Assembly (NCBI GenBank): GCA_032622095.1
Contig: CP136066.1
Coordinates: forward strand, 50,010,911-50,074,910
Direction of reading: 5' to 3'
DNA length: 64,000 nt
DNA from: Siphonodentalium dalli
Taxonomy: Eukaryota > Mollusca > Scaphopoda > Gadilida > Siphonodentaliidae
Shown: piece by piece, positions 22,800 through 35,700 of the stretch
How the letters are laid out: the number at the start of each line of letters is the position of its first letter
Position numbering within the stretch: the first letter of the stretch is position 1
The notes under the pieces: model-generated
The model's database searches: none
Told to the model about the DNA's origin: nothing
The model's input: the letters and a program-made list of their open reading frames with translations, nothing else
Made by a program: the position numbers and the translations under genes

Positions 22800-23250
22800 G
22801 GCGACAGGGGGGTTTGTGAGGTTAGCAACTTTGGTCAACATTTTCAACAGTTGGAAATTTCATACCAGACACATTAGTTGGAATTTTCACACCAACAATA
22901 GGTTGAAACTGTTCTTGTAGTTTGATTATCAAACAATTTTGGGGGGATTTATTGTTTTTGGACCAATAGTTGGATATTTTTCTACTTTTTGTAAAAATTT
23001 TGGACTGAAATAGCAATCAGTTGGATATTTTACAACCTTAGGGATGGTGTCAGTTTGGAAATTTACAACAATTGGAAACCTTGTGTCCTGGTCCCTCCCA
23101 AATGGCCAGTCAAAAACTGCTAGTTAATGTAAGAAAACAATATTGTCCTACATTTGGTCAACGCTGTCATTGGAATTGTCATCAGCTGGACATTTTCCAA
23201 CCGAATATATAGGGGGTGTCAGGCTTGAAATTTCCAACTCTAGGAAGGCT
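22800..23250. repeat. Degenerate GTTGGAAATTT-type low-complexity repeat
   Basis: Variants of AGTTGGAAATTT / TTGGAATTTTCAC / TTGGATATTTT recur every 30-60 bases, with a GGGGGG run at about 22808. Similar wording appears at 58380-58960. No coding signal. Confidence 0.5.
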
Positions 23251-23529
23251 TGAGGCTAGTCTAGATGCTAGGATTTTGCGATTTTCTTGTTCAGATTTGA
23301 AAATGTTCACACTCATATGTCCCGGTTTCTTGTCCGTAGCCGTGTGCATTTCATATATGGCAGATTTTGGTGCAGAAAAAAAATACGACGCATTTGTAAC
23401 CAGTTACTGTGTTACAAATACGTCGTGCATTTTTTTCCAAGTCGATTTTTTTCCAAGTCTACTCAACGTTTGCTCGTACGTTAACTGCGACCAGTAACCC
23501 GGTTACAAATGCGCCCTATTTTTTTTTAC

Positions 23530-24690
23530 ATTAGGAAATACAAAGTTACATTTGGAAGTCGTTTCAAAAATGCAACGTGTTTTCGCGGTTACGGTTACAA
23601 ATGGTTAGCAGAGAACAAATCCAACTAGAAAAATGAAAATATTTCACCCATCCTTGTTAAAAACGGGTTAAAAAGTTACATTTGCAAGTCGTTTCAAAAA
23701 TGCGACGTGTTTTCGCGGTTACGGTTACAAATGATTGGCAGGGAATAACTCCAACGAGAAAAATGAAAATATTTTACCCATCCTTCTTAAAAACGGGTTA
23801 CAAAGTTACATTTGCAAGTCGTTTCAAAAATGCGACGTGTTTTCGCGGTTACGGTTACATTTGCAAGTCGTTTAAAAAATGCGACGTGTTTTCTCGGTCA
23901 CGGTTACAAATGATTGGCAGGGAATAACTCCAACTAGAAAAATGAAAATATTTCACCCGTCCTTGTTAAAAACGGGTTACAAAGTTACATTTGCAAGTCG
24001 TTTCAAAAATGCGACGTGTTTTCGCGGTTACGGTTACATTTGCAAGATGTTTCAAAAATGCGACGTGTTTTCTCGGTTACGGTTACAAATGATTGGCAGG
24101 GAATAACTCCAACTAGAAAAAATGAAAATATTTCACCCGTCCTTGTTTAAAAAGGATTACAAAGTTACATTTGCAAGTCGTTTGAAAAATGCAAAGTGTT
24201 TGTTGTCAAAAAATGAAAATATTTCACCCGTCCTTGTTTAAAAAGGATTACAAAGTTACATTTGCAAGTCGTTTGAAAAATGCAACGTGTTTGTTGTCAC
24301 AAAGTGACCAATGCTTATCGTGTAGTAACTCCAACAAAAAAATGAAAATATTTCACCCGTCCTTGTTTAAAAAGGATTACAAAGTTACATTTGCAAGTCG
24401 TTTGAAAAATGCAACGTGTTTGTTGTCACAAAGTGACCAATGCTTATCGTGTAGTAACTCCAACTAAAAAATGAAAATATTTCACCCGTCCTTGTTTAGA
24501 AAGGGTTACAAAGTTACATTTTCAAATCGTTTTAAATTTCGACGTGTTTGTTGTCACAAAGTGACCAATGCTTATCGTGTAGTAACTCCAACTAGAAAAA
24601 TGAAAATATTTCACCCGTCCTTGTTTAAAAAGGGTTACAAAGTTACATTTGGATATCGCTTTAAAATCCGCTTTGGGGGAAATTTTCAAT
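23530..24690 (+). repeat. Minisatellite array, units about 127-138 bp
   Basis: About nine units begin AAAGTTACATTTGCAAGTCG. They continue through TCAAAAATGCGACGTGTTTT, AATGAAAATATTTCACCCGT and CCTTGTT. Early units carry TTCGCGGTTACGG, while later ones carry TTGTTGTCACAAAGTGACC. Several units are truncated or duplicated internally. The recurring frames containing MKIFHPSL are translations of the repeat. Confidence 0.85.
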
Positions 24691-26801
24691 TCAGGATGGC
24701 GCCCAATATGGTTGTTAATATCTGAAATTGTTGAATTTCCGAGGTAGTTGCAACAATTAATGCCAAATTCGCAATAAATTTAAATATTGACAATTTTTTT
24801 TAGCCGTAAACCATATATGTAGAATGTCTTTCCAAAAAAACGGCCGCCAAAAATGGAGAAAACTGAATGAAATTTACACTTTGTGCAACATGTAATTGCT
24901 GGTCCTATAAGATATAAGAAACGAAGATATTCATTGCAGAGTATAATAAAAACGTTTGATCAGAGATGTAAGAATTTTCCCTAATGAATCTCACAAGAGA
25001 GCAATCGAAAGCAGGGTCGCATGCAACGGTTAAATCTGGACTTTTGGGCGCACAGAAACGGAAAAATAACGCATTTTTATATGTACTTTTCATGTTGAAT
25101 CGTGTGATTATATGTGTAATTAAACAGTTAAATGCGATCTGATATGGATGTATTGATTCTGTTATCTTTTCTGGAAGCAGAAATTTATGTAGTCAGAGCA
25201 GTTTCGTGAATGTGACCGATCATCGTTAATTTGATATGTACAACATTCACCCTTTCAAAATACACTGCTATAGCACAATATAAGATATAAGCATATAGTT
25301 TTGGGTAAAATGTGAAGATCCTACTGTCGAGTAAGTCTCAGACTAATTGAAATGGATATTTCCAGAGTTCCAAAATATGTAAAACACAAAATGTTGTCAT
25401 GCGCAGTAGACCAGGGTGATAATTTGATCACATCATCATCAAAGGAAAGGACAATATGGCTATTACTCCCGATCGCTAGCGATCAAAGTATGCCCAGAAC
25501 AGTTGTTGCTCGTAAGCAATATTTGCGGAGAAAATCGGGTCATGGTGGAATAATCTTGAAGATAAATAGGAATAGGCTAGGATATCAGTTTCTCTGAATT
25601 AATTGTTCGCACATGGCACATCCAAAATTGGGGTGAGCTAAATAAAGTATGGTCACAACACAGGGCATGATACTTGTGACACCAGGGCCACCAAACTCGG
25701 TCACGTTGTTACTATTTTTAGAGTACAAATGGCCGACAGAATTATCACTTCAGAGTAAGTACTGAGTTATGTATAGTTTTATTGTTCAAGTATCCGCTAG
25801 TAGACCCACCATAAAGGAGGCGGAGTAAAAAAATAAAATGGAAGGATTAGATAAATTTCCATTAGATGTTTTGAGTTCTTAGTGATGCCTTCCCAACTAG
25901 TTTAACTTGCCTATTGTCGGCGTATAGCAAATTGCGATTGCGCTCAAACAATTTCACTTTAATCGTCAATAAAGTCACTAAACGGAGTTAAACTATGCAT
26001 TTAAATAGTGCACGAGAAACAAAATTTCTCTGGAATAGTTTAAATATGTACTTGTTGGAAAATTGTTAACAATTGTTTGTCTTAGACCTATTTATATAAA
26101 ATAGGTAACGCTCGTACTGCAGGTAACGCTCACGTCACACACACGGATATTCACATTTTCACACCAGTTTATATATACATCGATCATTTCAGCCAGCGGA
26201 TATAATGAGTTGACTATTTTCTTACTTGAGAATGATTTTTATATTTCCACAGGTTATATAAATCGCATTTTCCAGAACATGACAGAGTCATCACTACCAA
26301 ATTCTCAAATGAAGTGTGCATATGTAGTCCTACGAATATTCTACTCAGGAAACGCTGGGGAAGTGAATATATGGAATGAAACGTTGCCAGTGTCATACTC
26401 ATGGATGTTATCAAACGATCGACAATTATTTACTTAACTGATTAAAGTGTCTTATTAAGTTACACAATCATTCTTTATTATAAATTCTAGATTATATTCA
26501 CAGTAATGTGCTTATCATTAACAACATGCATAACCCAATATATGCTCCTGAAAGAACCCAAATATGTGCATATAGTCATACCCATTTAATGTACTGCATG
26601 GGGACTATTTTTTTTTACACATTTTCAGATACAGGTGTACATGTATGTACATTTGATGAAGCTACACTCCAATTCAATTATCGATACTATCCTAGTGATA
26701 ATCAAATGTCAGAAGAGAGCTTGAAATATCAGTACATTATTGGTGTACATATATAATACACTTCTCCATGCAAATGCGATGCTTATCCACCACGGAATAG
26801 T
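24691..26801. other. Intergenic, nothing firmly recognised
   Basis: Short frames only. An 81-codon frame at 25352-25597 has no recognisable similarity, signal peptide or repeat. A possible tiny first exon at 25729-25754 is discussed under rejected items. Confidence 0.45.
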
Positions 26802-26957
26802 TAGAGGATATTACTTGGTTGGTTTGATATTAGGCCCGATATCAGCCAAGAGGTAACCTCTTATCAGTCTGAGACCGAAGGTCGAAAGCTGAAATGATAT
26901 CATCGATGGCTGATATCAGGCATATATACTATCAAACCAAACAAGTAATATCCTAAT
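26802..26957. mobile_element. 156-bp MITE
   Basis: The left end GGATATTACTTGGTTGG and the right end CCAAACAAGTAATATCC are inverted complements with one mismatch. The arms continue through GGTTTGATA and GATATCAGCC to about 55 bp each. No open frame. Confidence 0.85.
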
Positions 26958-28330
26958 TATTAAACAAATCGGCTCTTAGCAACTGACAAATCTTTCATAT
27001 GAGTGACGTCACAAAAATCGTTATCTGCACTGAACGTATATGGGAAAAGTTTTCTGTTATGTAATCAGGATTGTCTACGCACTTTTCAAAATGGATATAC
27101 AAATGGAAGGCCTTGTGAAATATTATTTTTTATAAACAGTGTTGAAACTCCATACAATGAGTATTTTACCAAATTTTTACAAATCTATTTCACAAAATTC
27201 ATCAATTTCGCCTTTCTTAATTCTTTTTTATTATTAGTATGTTGCTTGCGATGGGTTACTGTACTTATTCCCAATGAAAAACTTTGTTGCTCTTAGTTTG
27301 AGGGGAAACCACAAAAGCACTGGACTTTTAAAATAATACTAAAGTTCTGATGTCGCCATCGATATATTTGCTCTAAGCTCTTACGTCACTGCGCGTGCCG
27401 GTAATACACGTGTGTCTTGCTAAATCATGAGACCGAATTTAGGTGCTAATTGTGCGATAAATATATATATTCAATTTATAATACTTTCCAACTGTACGTG
27501 ATTAAATCTTGTAAAATAGTTCATGAGGGATCTGATGCGTGCGTCTGCTTTTCGTGTTATAGTGTAAACTCAAGCATTTAAAACGAACATGGCTCATCAG
27601 AACCTCCAAATTATTTCGACGTAATTTTGAGCGACGGATACGATAGGTCGATAAACGCACGAACTATTGATATGCCGGCTTCATATGCTCTGAAAAAAAC
27701 AGCCATTTTTCAGACGTTTTCAACTTTTCGCCAGAAGTCTGACAAACGCTCTTTATTGCTACCATATCAGGAATAGACTTCCACGGAACGCTCTTTTCTG
27801 TTCCATGTTGGGCAAATGGCTGGTTTGTGTTTGGGACATAAACATCGTATACACAGTGTATTTTTCATTACTTCAGTGCGTCTTTTTGTTTTATACATAG
27901 CGCTCGTAGAAAGATAGTTCAGATATGTATCGACCTATATCGATACTCAGAAACACTCAAGGGAGTAATAATAATTTTGTGTATTTTGGAACGCAAACCG
28001 CCATGTGGCTTTAACAATGTGCAGATAGTATGTTCAACAAACGCCAATGATAAACAATTATATTGTACTTTTAAAATAAATTGGTTTGCCTGTTGTCTGT
28101 TTTTGTAACCTGAACACCCCTCCAAATTAATAGTAGATATTTCCAGTATATAATTGTTTTAATGAATGGGAGAATCAATTCAATATAGAACATGTTAAGA
28201 GCTAATTTGTATTAACAATGTCCCATCCGATTGACACCAATTTAGTCGAAATTGAACAAACTCGTGTTCTGTATACCAGACGAGTTAATGGCACACAATC
28301 CGACCCGATGGTCCCCGTATCAACATATTT
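26958..28330. other. Intergenic, nothing recognised except one short motif
   Basis: Short open frames only. Contains the ACGCTCTTT motif pair listed at 27747-27800. Confidence 0.5.
27747..27800 (+). repeat. ACGCTCTTT motif pair, divergent copy
   Basis: ACGCTCTTTATT is followed about 41 bases later by GGAACGCTCTTTTCTGTTC. The spacing matches the better copies at 28641-28706, 48372-48432 and 62581-62650. A lone GAACGCTCTTTTCTGTTC also occurs near 38594. Confidence 0.4.
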
Positions 28331-28381
28331 CAACAGCAGCAACAACAACAACAACAACAGCAACAGCAACAACAACAACAT
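28331..28381 (+). repeat. (CAA/CAG)n microsatellite
   Basis: A run of CAA triplets with scattered CAG triplets. Confidence 0.9.
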
Positions 28382-28640
28382 TTCTTCAAATTACGCTTTA
28401 GTTATCAGAATCGATTAATTGCCAACAAATAATAATGCTAACTACTGTAACTCTTTAAAGATGTGCTCTCCGATTTGACACCATACAAATACAACATGTG
28501 TGTGTTATATTGTAACTTATATACCAGAAAATAAGAAGAAAGGACCGATGAACCCATTAATATGAGAGCTTGATGGCCAGACAACGAGGAAGTTTTAACA
28601 CGTTGTTTGATATTTGTCAGCCTGTCAAACATTCCAATGA

Positions 28641-28706
28641 TCGCCTCTTATAAATAGCGTATATGGTTCCGTGGTCCAAAAGCGGTACGTATAATAAAGA
28701 GCGTTA
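28641..28706 (-). repeat. ACGCTCTTTAT bipartite motif, copy
   Basis: On the minus strand: ACGCTCTTTATTATACG, ACCGCTTTTGGAC, then CGCTATTTATAAGAGGCG. It aligns over about 65 bases with 48372-48432 and 62581-62650. Confidence 0.6.
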
Positions 28707-29515
28707 TCTTGTACAGAAGAGTGAATAATGCCACTATAAACGATCAGGTAATGCATCGTGAATTGGTAGTCATGTGACCATGTGGTCTCCATCCAATATA
28801 ATCAGGGAACAGCGCAACAAAGTCTTGCCAAACGCTTTAACTCTTCGCAATGACATGCGTTATATTCAGACTTAGTTTGCCGTGACATTGGGTCATATGC
28901 TTCTCTAAGTTGTTCCTTACATGCACATTCAATGCGTTTTGCACCCAGATAACGTTGTATGCCTTTTGAATTGTGCACTACATGTACATCAATACAAATG
29001 TCCCTCACTCAAGCATACACATCATCAGACTCATACACCCACTATTTCCTGACAACCAGCCTCCGGATTATCGAGATACAATGCAATATGACTGGGCGAA
29101 CTTACTACTGGCTGTAAGGTACCCAGATAAGTCAGGTTCGACCACACCTGATCGTCCCAGGATCCACCCAATCTATACCAGAGTCCAGAGCGCACCAGTC
29201 ATACTTCCTTCTGTGTTTCTATATTTAGTATGGGGTTTTCCAGCAAAAAATGGCGAAACCCGATCGCTCCAAAGTCAAATTGATGTGTTTTTAGAACAAA
29301 TCCCGATCTAAAACATAATGACAGAATGGAAACATCAGAGCGGCATCGCTCTTTAACTTTGTACATTTTATTGTGTTTAATTACTTTGTGGTGGTATGCC
29401 TTTAATGTTATCTTGCTTGTCCAGGCTGCAGTCAACTCTATCTATACACTTTTACTGCATACATAAATATGACTGCATGGTTACCGGCGTAAACTCGGTA
29501 TCGCTTTGTTATAAT
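28707..29515. other. Intergenic, nothing recognised
   Basis: A 112-codon frame at 28973-29311 shows no recognisable domain and is not supported as a gene. Confidence 0.5.
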
Positions 29516-29719
29516 TATACTTCCATGGTGTAACCAAGGAACTATATTGTTTTTCTACTGCGGCCGTTTTCTGTTTAATTGGAAATACTCAGAAACTAAT
29601 GGGAGGAGGACCGCGAAATCTCTAGCGAATGTAGGCATCTAAGGTCTACTAAAAATAATGCTATCCGGATGTTGGTCCAATATATTTTGACAGAGTTATG
29701 GCCCTTTTTCGATTATTTT

Positions 29720-29754
<35 letters not shown>

Positions 29755-32700
29755 CTGGACACTTTTGCAACCCTTATTACTCGAAAAGTACCAGGAGTAG
29801 CACACTAAAACTTGGTACGTATCTTGGGATCAAAGAGTTGTATGCCATCGTCGCATAACGAATATTGTCCGCGTTTTCCCCGAGGAGTTATCTCCCTTTA
29901 TTTGAAAAAATGTCATTTTATTATCTCGGAAATTATAAGAAGCAGAGCATCGAAAATTAGACCGTATGCACATCTCGATATGCACTACTGCCCACGGGCA
30001 TAAAAACTTGGGTCCGCCCTTTCCCTGAAGAGTTACCGCCCATAGTTGGCAAACCTCTATTTTATTGTACTCTGTTGTCCTCCCGTATCATTCCAGATAA
30101 CTGTATTTGGTTTTTGTAGTCGTGTTGACCGTTGTCAGCTTAGTCCGAGGAAGAAAATTTGACAGGGTTGGACATATATTTTTACACTGGGGTGGGGGCA
30201 ATATTTTCGCAATTTTTTTTATTATTGACATTCATCTATTTAAGTATGTAGATTCCCTGAACGAAAACAAACCCATACCGGAAAGGATTTTTGTAATCCG
30301 AGAAGAAATGCAAGAGTTACGGGCCCTCAAAGTTTGCAAGTGTCGGTCCCATGTGCTTGTGACCCTATCTCCTCCGAAGATGTCGAACTTTGGATGTCGT
30401 CTGATATCCCAGTGCGTGCGGTCTGAAGAGAGCACGCGATGGGCCAAATTTTGCCAGTGTCGGCTCAGTGTTGTGGGTCAGGGGAGGGGTGGTCCGGGGT
30501 ACCAATTTTGTATTCTTCTCCGAATCGGATGAAACTTGGAATATAACATCCATACCGCCAACCGATCTAGAAACTGAAAGAATTTCGAAAATCCATTGAA
30601 AAATGTCAGAGTTGTGGGCCTTCAAACAATGCAAATTTGGCCCCATATGCTTGTGATCACATCTCCTCCGAAGATGTCAAACTTTGGATGTCAACTGATA
30701 CGCCAATGCGTGCGGTCTGAAGAGAGCACGCGATGAGCCAAATTTTGCCAGTGTCGGTTCAGTGTTGTGGGTCAGGGGAGGGGTGGTCCGGGGTACCAAA
30801 ATTTATTTCGTCTCCGAATCATATGAAACTTGATATATAACATATACCATACACGTTGATCATAAAACTGAAAACAGATTGTAAATCCGTTAAAAAATGG
30901 CGGAGATTTGGGCCCTCAAACTTTGAATGTGGGCCCGTATTCTTTCCAATAAACAAAATGTTATTCGTCTCTGAATCAGACAAAATTTATAACAAATAAT
31001 CAATGTAAGTAGCTGATCACAATACTCAAAACAATTTTTAAATCCATTGGAAAATAACGGAGTTACGGGCTCTCAAAATTCGCATTTTGGGCCGGGTTTG
31101 ACTATTTCCCAATCCCGTCACCCAATTTCGAGGCAGGGGTGGGGTCACTTCCAAAGACTTGAGATCAACCCACACATGTTAAGGGAAAGATATAATCATC
31201 CTACTTCATATTTTCCGTCCCTTAACTGCGATTTATTGAGCTCATGATTTGGCCTATTATTATACTTCCATGGTGTAACCAAGGAAGTATATTGTTTTTC
31301 TACTGAGGTCGTTTTCCGTTTATTTCGAAATAATCAGAAACTGATTGCAGTAGGAACGCGAAATCTCTAGCGAATGTAGGCATCGAAGGTTTACTACATA
31401 TAATGGTATCCGGATTTCCGCCCAATGTTTCTTGGCGGAGTTATGGCCCTTTTGCGATTATTTTTCATTGTTATTATTATTATTATTATTATACTTGACA
31501 CTTTTGTAACCACTATTACTCGAAAAGTACAAGAAGTAGGACACTAAAACTTGGTAAGTAGGTTGGGGTACATGAGTTCTATGCCTATGGCCCATAACGA
31601 TTTTGTCCGCGCTTTCACCGAGGAGTTATCTCCCTTTATTTGAAAAAATGTCAGTTTATTATCTCGGAAATTATAAGAAGCAGAGCATCGAAAATTAGAC
31701 CGTATGCACATCTCGATATGCACTACTGCCCACGGGCATAAAAACTTGTGTCCGCGCTTTCCCTGAAGAGTTACCGCCCATAGTTGGCAAACCTCTATTT
31801 TATTGTACTCTGTTGTCCTCCCGTATCATTCCAGATAACTGTATTTGGTTTTTGTAGTCGTGTTGACCGTTGTCAGCTTAGTCCGAGGAAGAAAATTTGA
31901 CAGGGTTGGACATATATTTTTACACTGGGGTGGGGGCAATATTTTCGCAATTTTTTTTTATTATTGACATTCATCTATTTAAGTATGTAGATTCCCTGAA
32001 CGAAAACAAACCCATACCGGAAAGGATTTTTGTAATCCGAGAAGAAATGCAAGAGTTACGGGCCCTCAAAGTTTGCAAGTGTCGGTCCCATGTGCTTGTG
32101 ACCCTATCTCCTCCGAAGATGTCGAACTTTGGATGTCGTCTGATATCCCAGTGCGTGCGGTCTGAAGAGAGCACGCGATGGGCCAAATTTTGCCAGTGTC
32201 GGCTCAGTGTTGTGGGTCAGGGGAGGGGTGGTCCGGGGTACCAATTTTGTATTCTTCTCCGAATCGGATGAAACTTGGAATATAACATCCATACCGCCAA
32301 CCGATCTAGAAACTGAAAGAATTTCGAAAATCCATTGAAAAATGTCAGAGTTGTGGGCCTTCAAACAATGCAAATTTGGCCCCATATGCTTGTGATCACA
32401 TCTCCTCCGAAGATGTCAAACTTTGGATGTCAACTGATACGCCAATGCGTGCGGTCTGAAGAGAGCACGCGATGAGCCAAATTTTGCCAGTGTCGGTTCA
32501 GTGTTGTGGGTCAGGGGAGGGGTGGTCCGGGGTACCAAAATTTATTTCGTCTCCGAATCATATGAAACTTGATATATAACATATACCATACACGTTGATA
32601 ATAAAACTGAAAACAGATTGTAAATCCGTTAAAAAATGGCGGAGATTTGGGCCCTCAAACTTTGAATGTGGGCCCGTATTCTTTCCAATAAACAAAATGT

Positions 32701-35700
32701 TATTCGTCTCTGAATCAGACAAAATTTATAACAAATAATCAATGTAAGTAGCTGATCACAATACTCAAAACAATTTTTAAATCCATTGGAAAATAACGGA
32801 GTTACGGGCTCTCAAAATTCGCATTTTGGGCCGGGTTTGACTATTTCCCAATCCCGTCACCCAATTTCGAGGCAGGGGTGGGGTCACTTCCAAAGACTTG
32901 AGATCAACCCACACATGTTAAGGGAAAGATATAATCATCCTACTTCATATTTTCCGTCCCTTAACTGCGATTTATTGAGCTCATGATTTGGCCTATTATT
33001 ATACTTCCATGGTGTAACCAAGGAAGTATATTGTTTTTCTACTGAGGTCGTTTTCCGTTTATTTCGAAATAATCAGAAACTGATTGCAGTAGGAACGCGA
33101 AATCTCTAGCGAATGTAGGCATCGAAGGTTTACTACATATAATGGTATCCGGATTTCCGCCCAATGTTTCTTGGCGGAGTTATGGCCCTTTTGCGATTAT
33201 TTTTCATTGTTATTATTATTATTATTATTATACTTGACACTTTTGTAACCACTATTACTCGAAAAGTACAAGAAGTAGGACACTAAAACTTGGTAAGTAG
33301 GTTGGGGTACATGAGTTCTATGCCTATGGCCCATAACGATTTTGTCCGCGCTTTCACCGAGGAGTTATCTCCCTTTATTTGAAAAAATGTCAGTTTATTA
33401 TCTCGGAAATTATAAGAAGCAGAGCATCGAAAATTAGACCGTATGCACATCTCGATATGCACTACTGCCCACGGGCATAAAAACTTGTGTCCGCGCTTTC
33501 CCTGAAGAGTTACCGCCCATAGTTGGCAAACCTCTATTTTATTGTACTCTGTTGTCCTCCCGTATCATTCCAGATAACTGTATTTGGTTTTTGTAGTCGT
33601 GTTGACCGTTGTCAGCTTAGTCCGAGGAAGAAAATTTGACAGGGTTGGACATATATTTTTACACTGGGGTGGGGGCAATATTTTCGCAATTTTTTTTTAT
33701 TATTGACATTCATCTATTTAAGTATGTAGATTCCCTGAACGAAAACAAACCCATACCGGAAAGGATTTTTGTAATCCGAGAAGAAATGCAAGAGTTACGG
33801 GCCCTCAAAGTTTGCAAGTGTCGGTCCCATGTGCTTGTGACCCTATCTCCTCCGAAGATGTCGAACTTTGGATGTCGTCTGATATCCCAGTGCGTGCGGT
33901 CTGAAGAGAGCACGCGATGGGCCAAATTTTGCCAGTGTCGGCTCAGTGTTGTGGGTCAGGGGAGGGGTGGTCCGGGGTACCAATTTTGTATTCTTCTCCG
34001 AATCGGATGAAACTTGGAATATAACATCCATACCGCCAACCGATCTAGAAACTGAAAGAATTTCGAAAATCCATTGAAAAATGTCAGAGTTGTGGGCCTT
34101 CAAACAATGCAAATTTGGCCCCATATGCTTGTGATCACATCTCCTCCGAAGATGTCAAACTTTGGATGTCAACTGATACGCCAATGCGTGCGGTCTGAAG
34201 AGAGCACGCGATGAGCCAAATTTTGCCAGTGTCGGTTCAGTGTTGTGGGTCAGGGGAGGGGTGGTCCGGGGTACCAAAATTTATTTCGTCTCCGAATCAT
34301 ATGAAACTTGATATATAACATATACCATACACGTTGATCATAAAACTGAAAACAGATTGTAAATCCGTTAAAAAATGGCGGAGATTTGGGCCCTCAAACT
34401 TTGAATGTGGGCCCGTATTCTTTCCAATAAACAAAATGTTATTCGTCTCTGAATCAGACAAAATTTATAACAAATAATCAATGTAAGTAGCTGATCACAA
34501 TACTCAAAACAATTTTTAAATCCATTGGAAAATAACGGAGTTACGGGCTCTCAAAATTCGCATTTTGGGCCGGGTTTGACTATTTCCCAATCCCGTCACC
34601 CAATTTCGAGGCAGGGGTGGGGTCACTTCCAAAGACTTGAGATCAACCCACACATGTTAAGGGAAAGATATAATCATCCTACTTCATATTTTCCGTCCCT
34701 TAACTGCGATTTATTGAGCTCATGATTTGGCCTATTATTATACTTCCATGGTGTAACCAAGGAAGTATATTGTTTTTCTACTGAGGTCGTTTTCCGTTTA
34801 TTTCGAAATAATCAGAAACTGATTGCAGTAGGAACGCGAAATCTCTAGCGAATGTAGGCATCGAAGGTTTACTACATATAATGGTATCCGGATTTCCGCC
34901 CAATGTTTCTTGGCGGAGTTATGGCCCTTTTGCGATTATTTTTCATTGTTATTATTATACTTCCATGGTGTAACCAAGGAAGTATATTGTTTTTCTATTG
35001 GGGTAGTTTTCCGTTTATTTGAAAATACTCAGAAACTAATTGCAGCAGGACCGCGAAATCTTTAACGAATATAGGCATCCGAGGTCTACTAAAGATAATG
35101 ATATCCGGATTTCGGCCCATTGTTTCAAGACAGAGTTATAGCCCTTATTCGATTATTTTTCATTATTATTATTATACTACAGTATTTTTCAACGCCCAAA
35201 TCTCTGAATGTATTAGTACTAGAAAACTCAAGTTTGGTACGTATGTTGGGGTAAATGAGTTATATGCCTTTGGCTCATAACGGATATTGTCCGCATTTAA
35301 CCCGTGGAGTTATCTCCCTTTATATGAAAAAATGTCATTTTTATTATCTCGGAAATTATAAGGAGCAGAGCATCGTAAATTGGACCGTATGTACACCTCG
35401 GTATGCCCTACTGCCCACGGGCATCAAAACTTGTGTCCGCGCTTTCCCTGAAGAGTTACCGCCCATAAACAGGGGAACCTCTATTTTATTGTACTCTGTT
35501 GTTCTCCCGTATCATTCCAGATAACTGCATTTGGTTTTCATAGCCGTGATGACCGTTCTCAGTTTAGTCCGAAAAAGAAATTTTAACAGGGTCGGACATA
35601 TATTTTTACACTGATGTGGGGGCAAAATTTTCTCAAAAATGTTTTTTTGATCGATATTCATCTATTTAAGTATATGCATTCCCTGAACGAAAACAAACCC

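Noticed and set aside
23682-24725. Frames repeating MKIFHPSL
   Set aside because: Translations of the minisatellite at 23530-24690.
25729-25754. Possible first coding exon (ATGGCCGACAGAATTATCAC, then a GTAAGT donor)
   Set aside because: Good ATG and donor, but only 26 bases with no identifiable second exon. Chance cannot be excluded.
30107-34124. Identical frames of 66-141 codons recurring every 1739 bp
   Set aside because: Identity is explained by recent tandem duplication. No start context, domain or selection evidence, and the diverged units do not preserve them.
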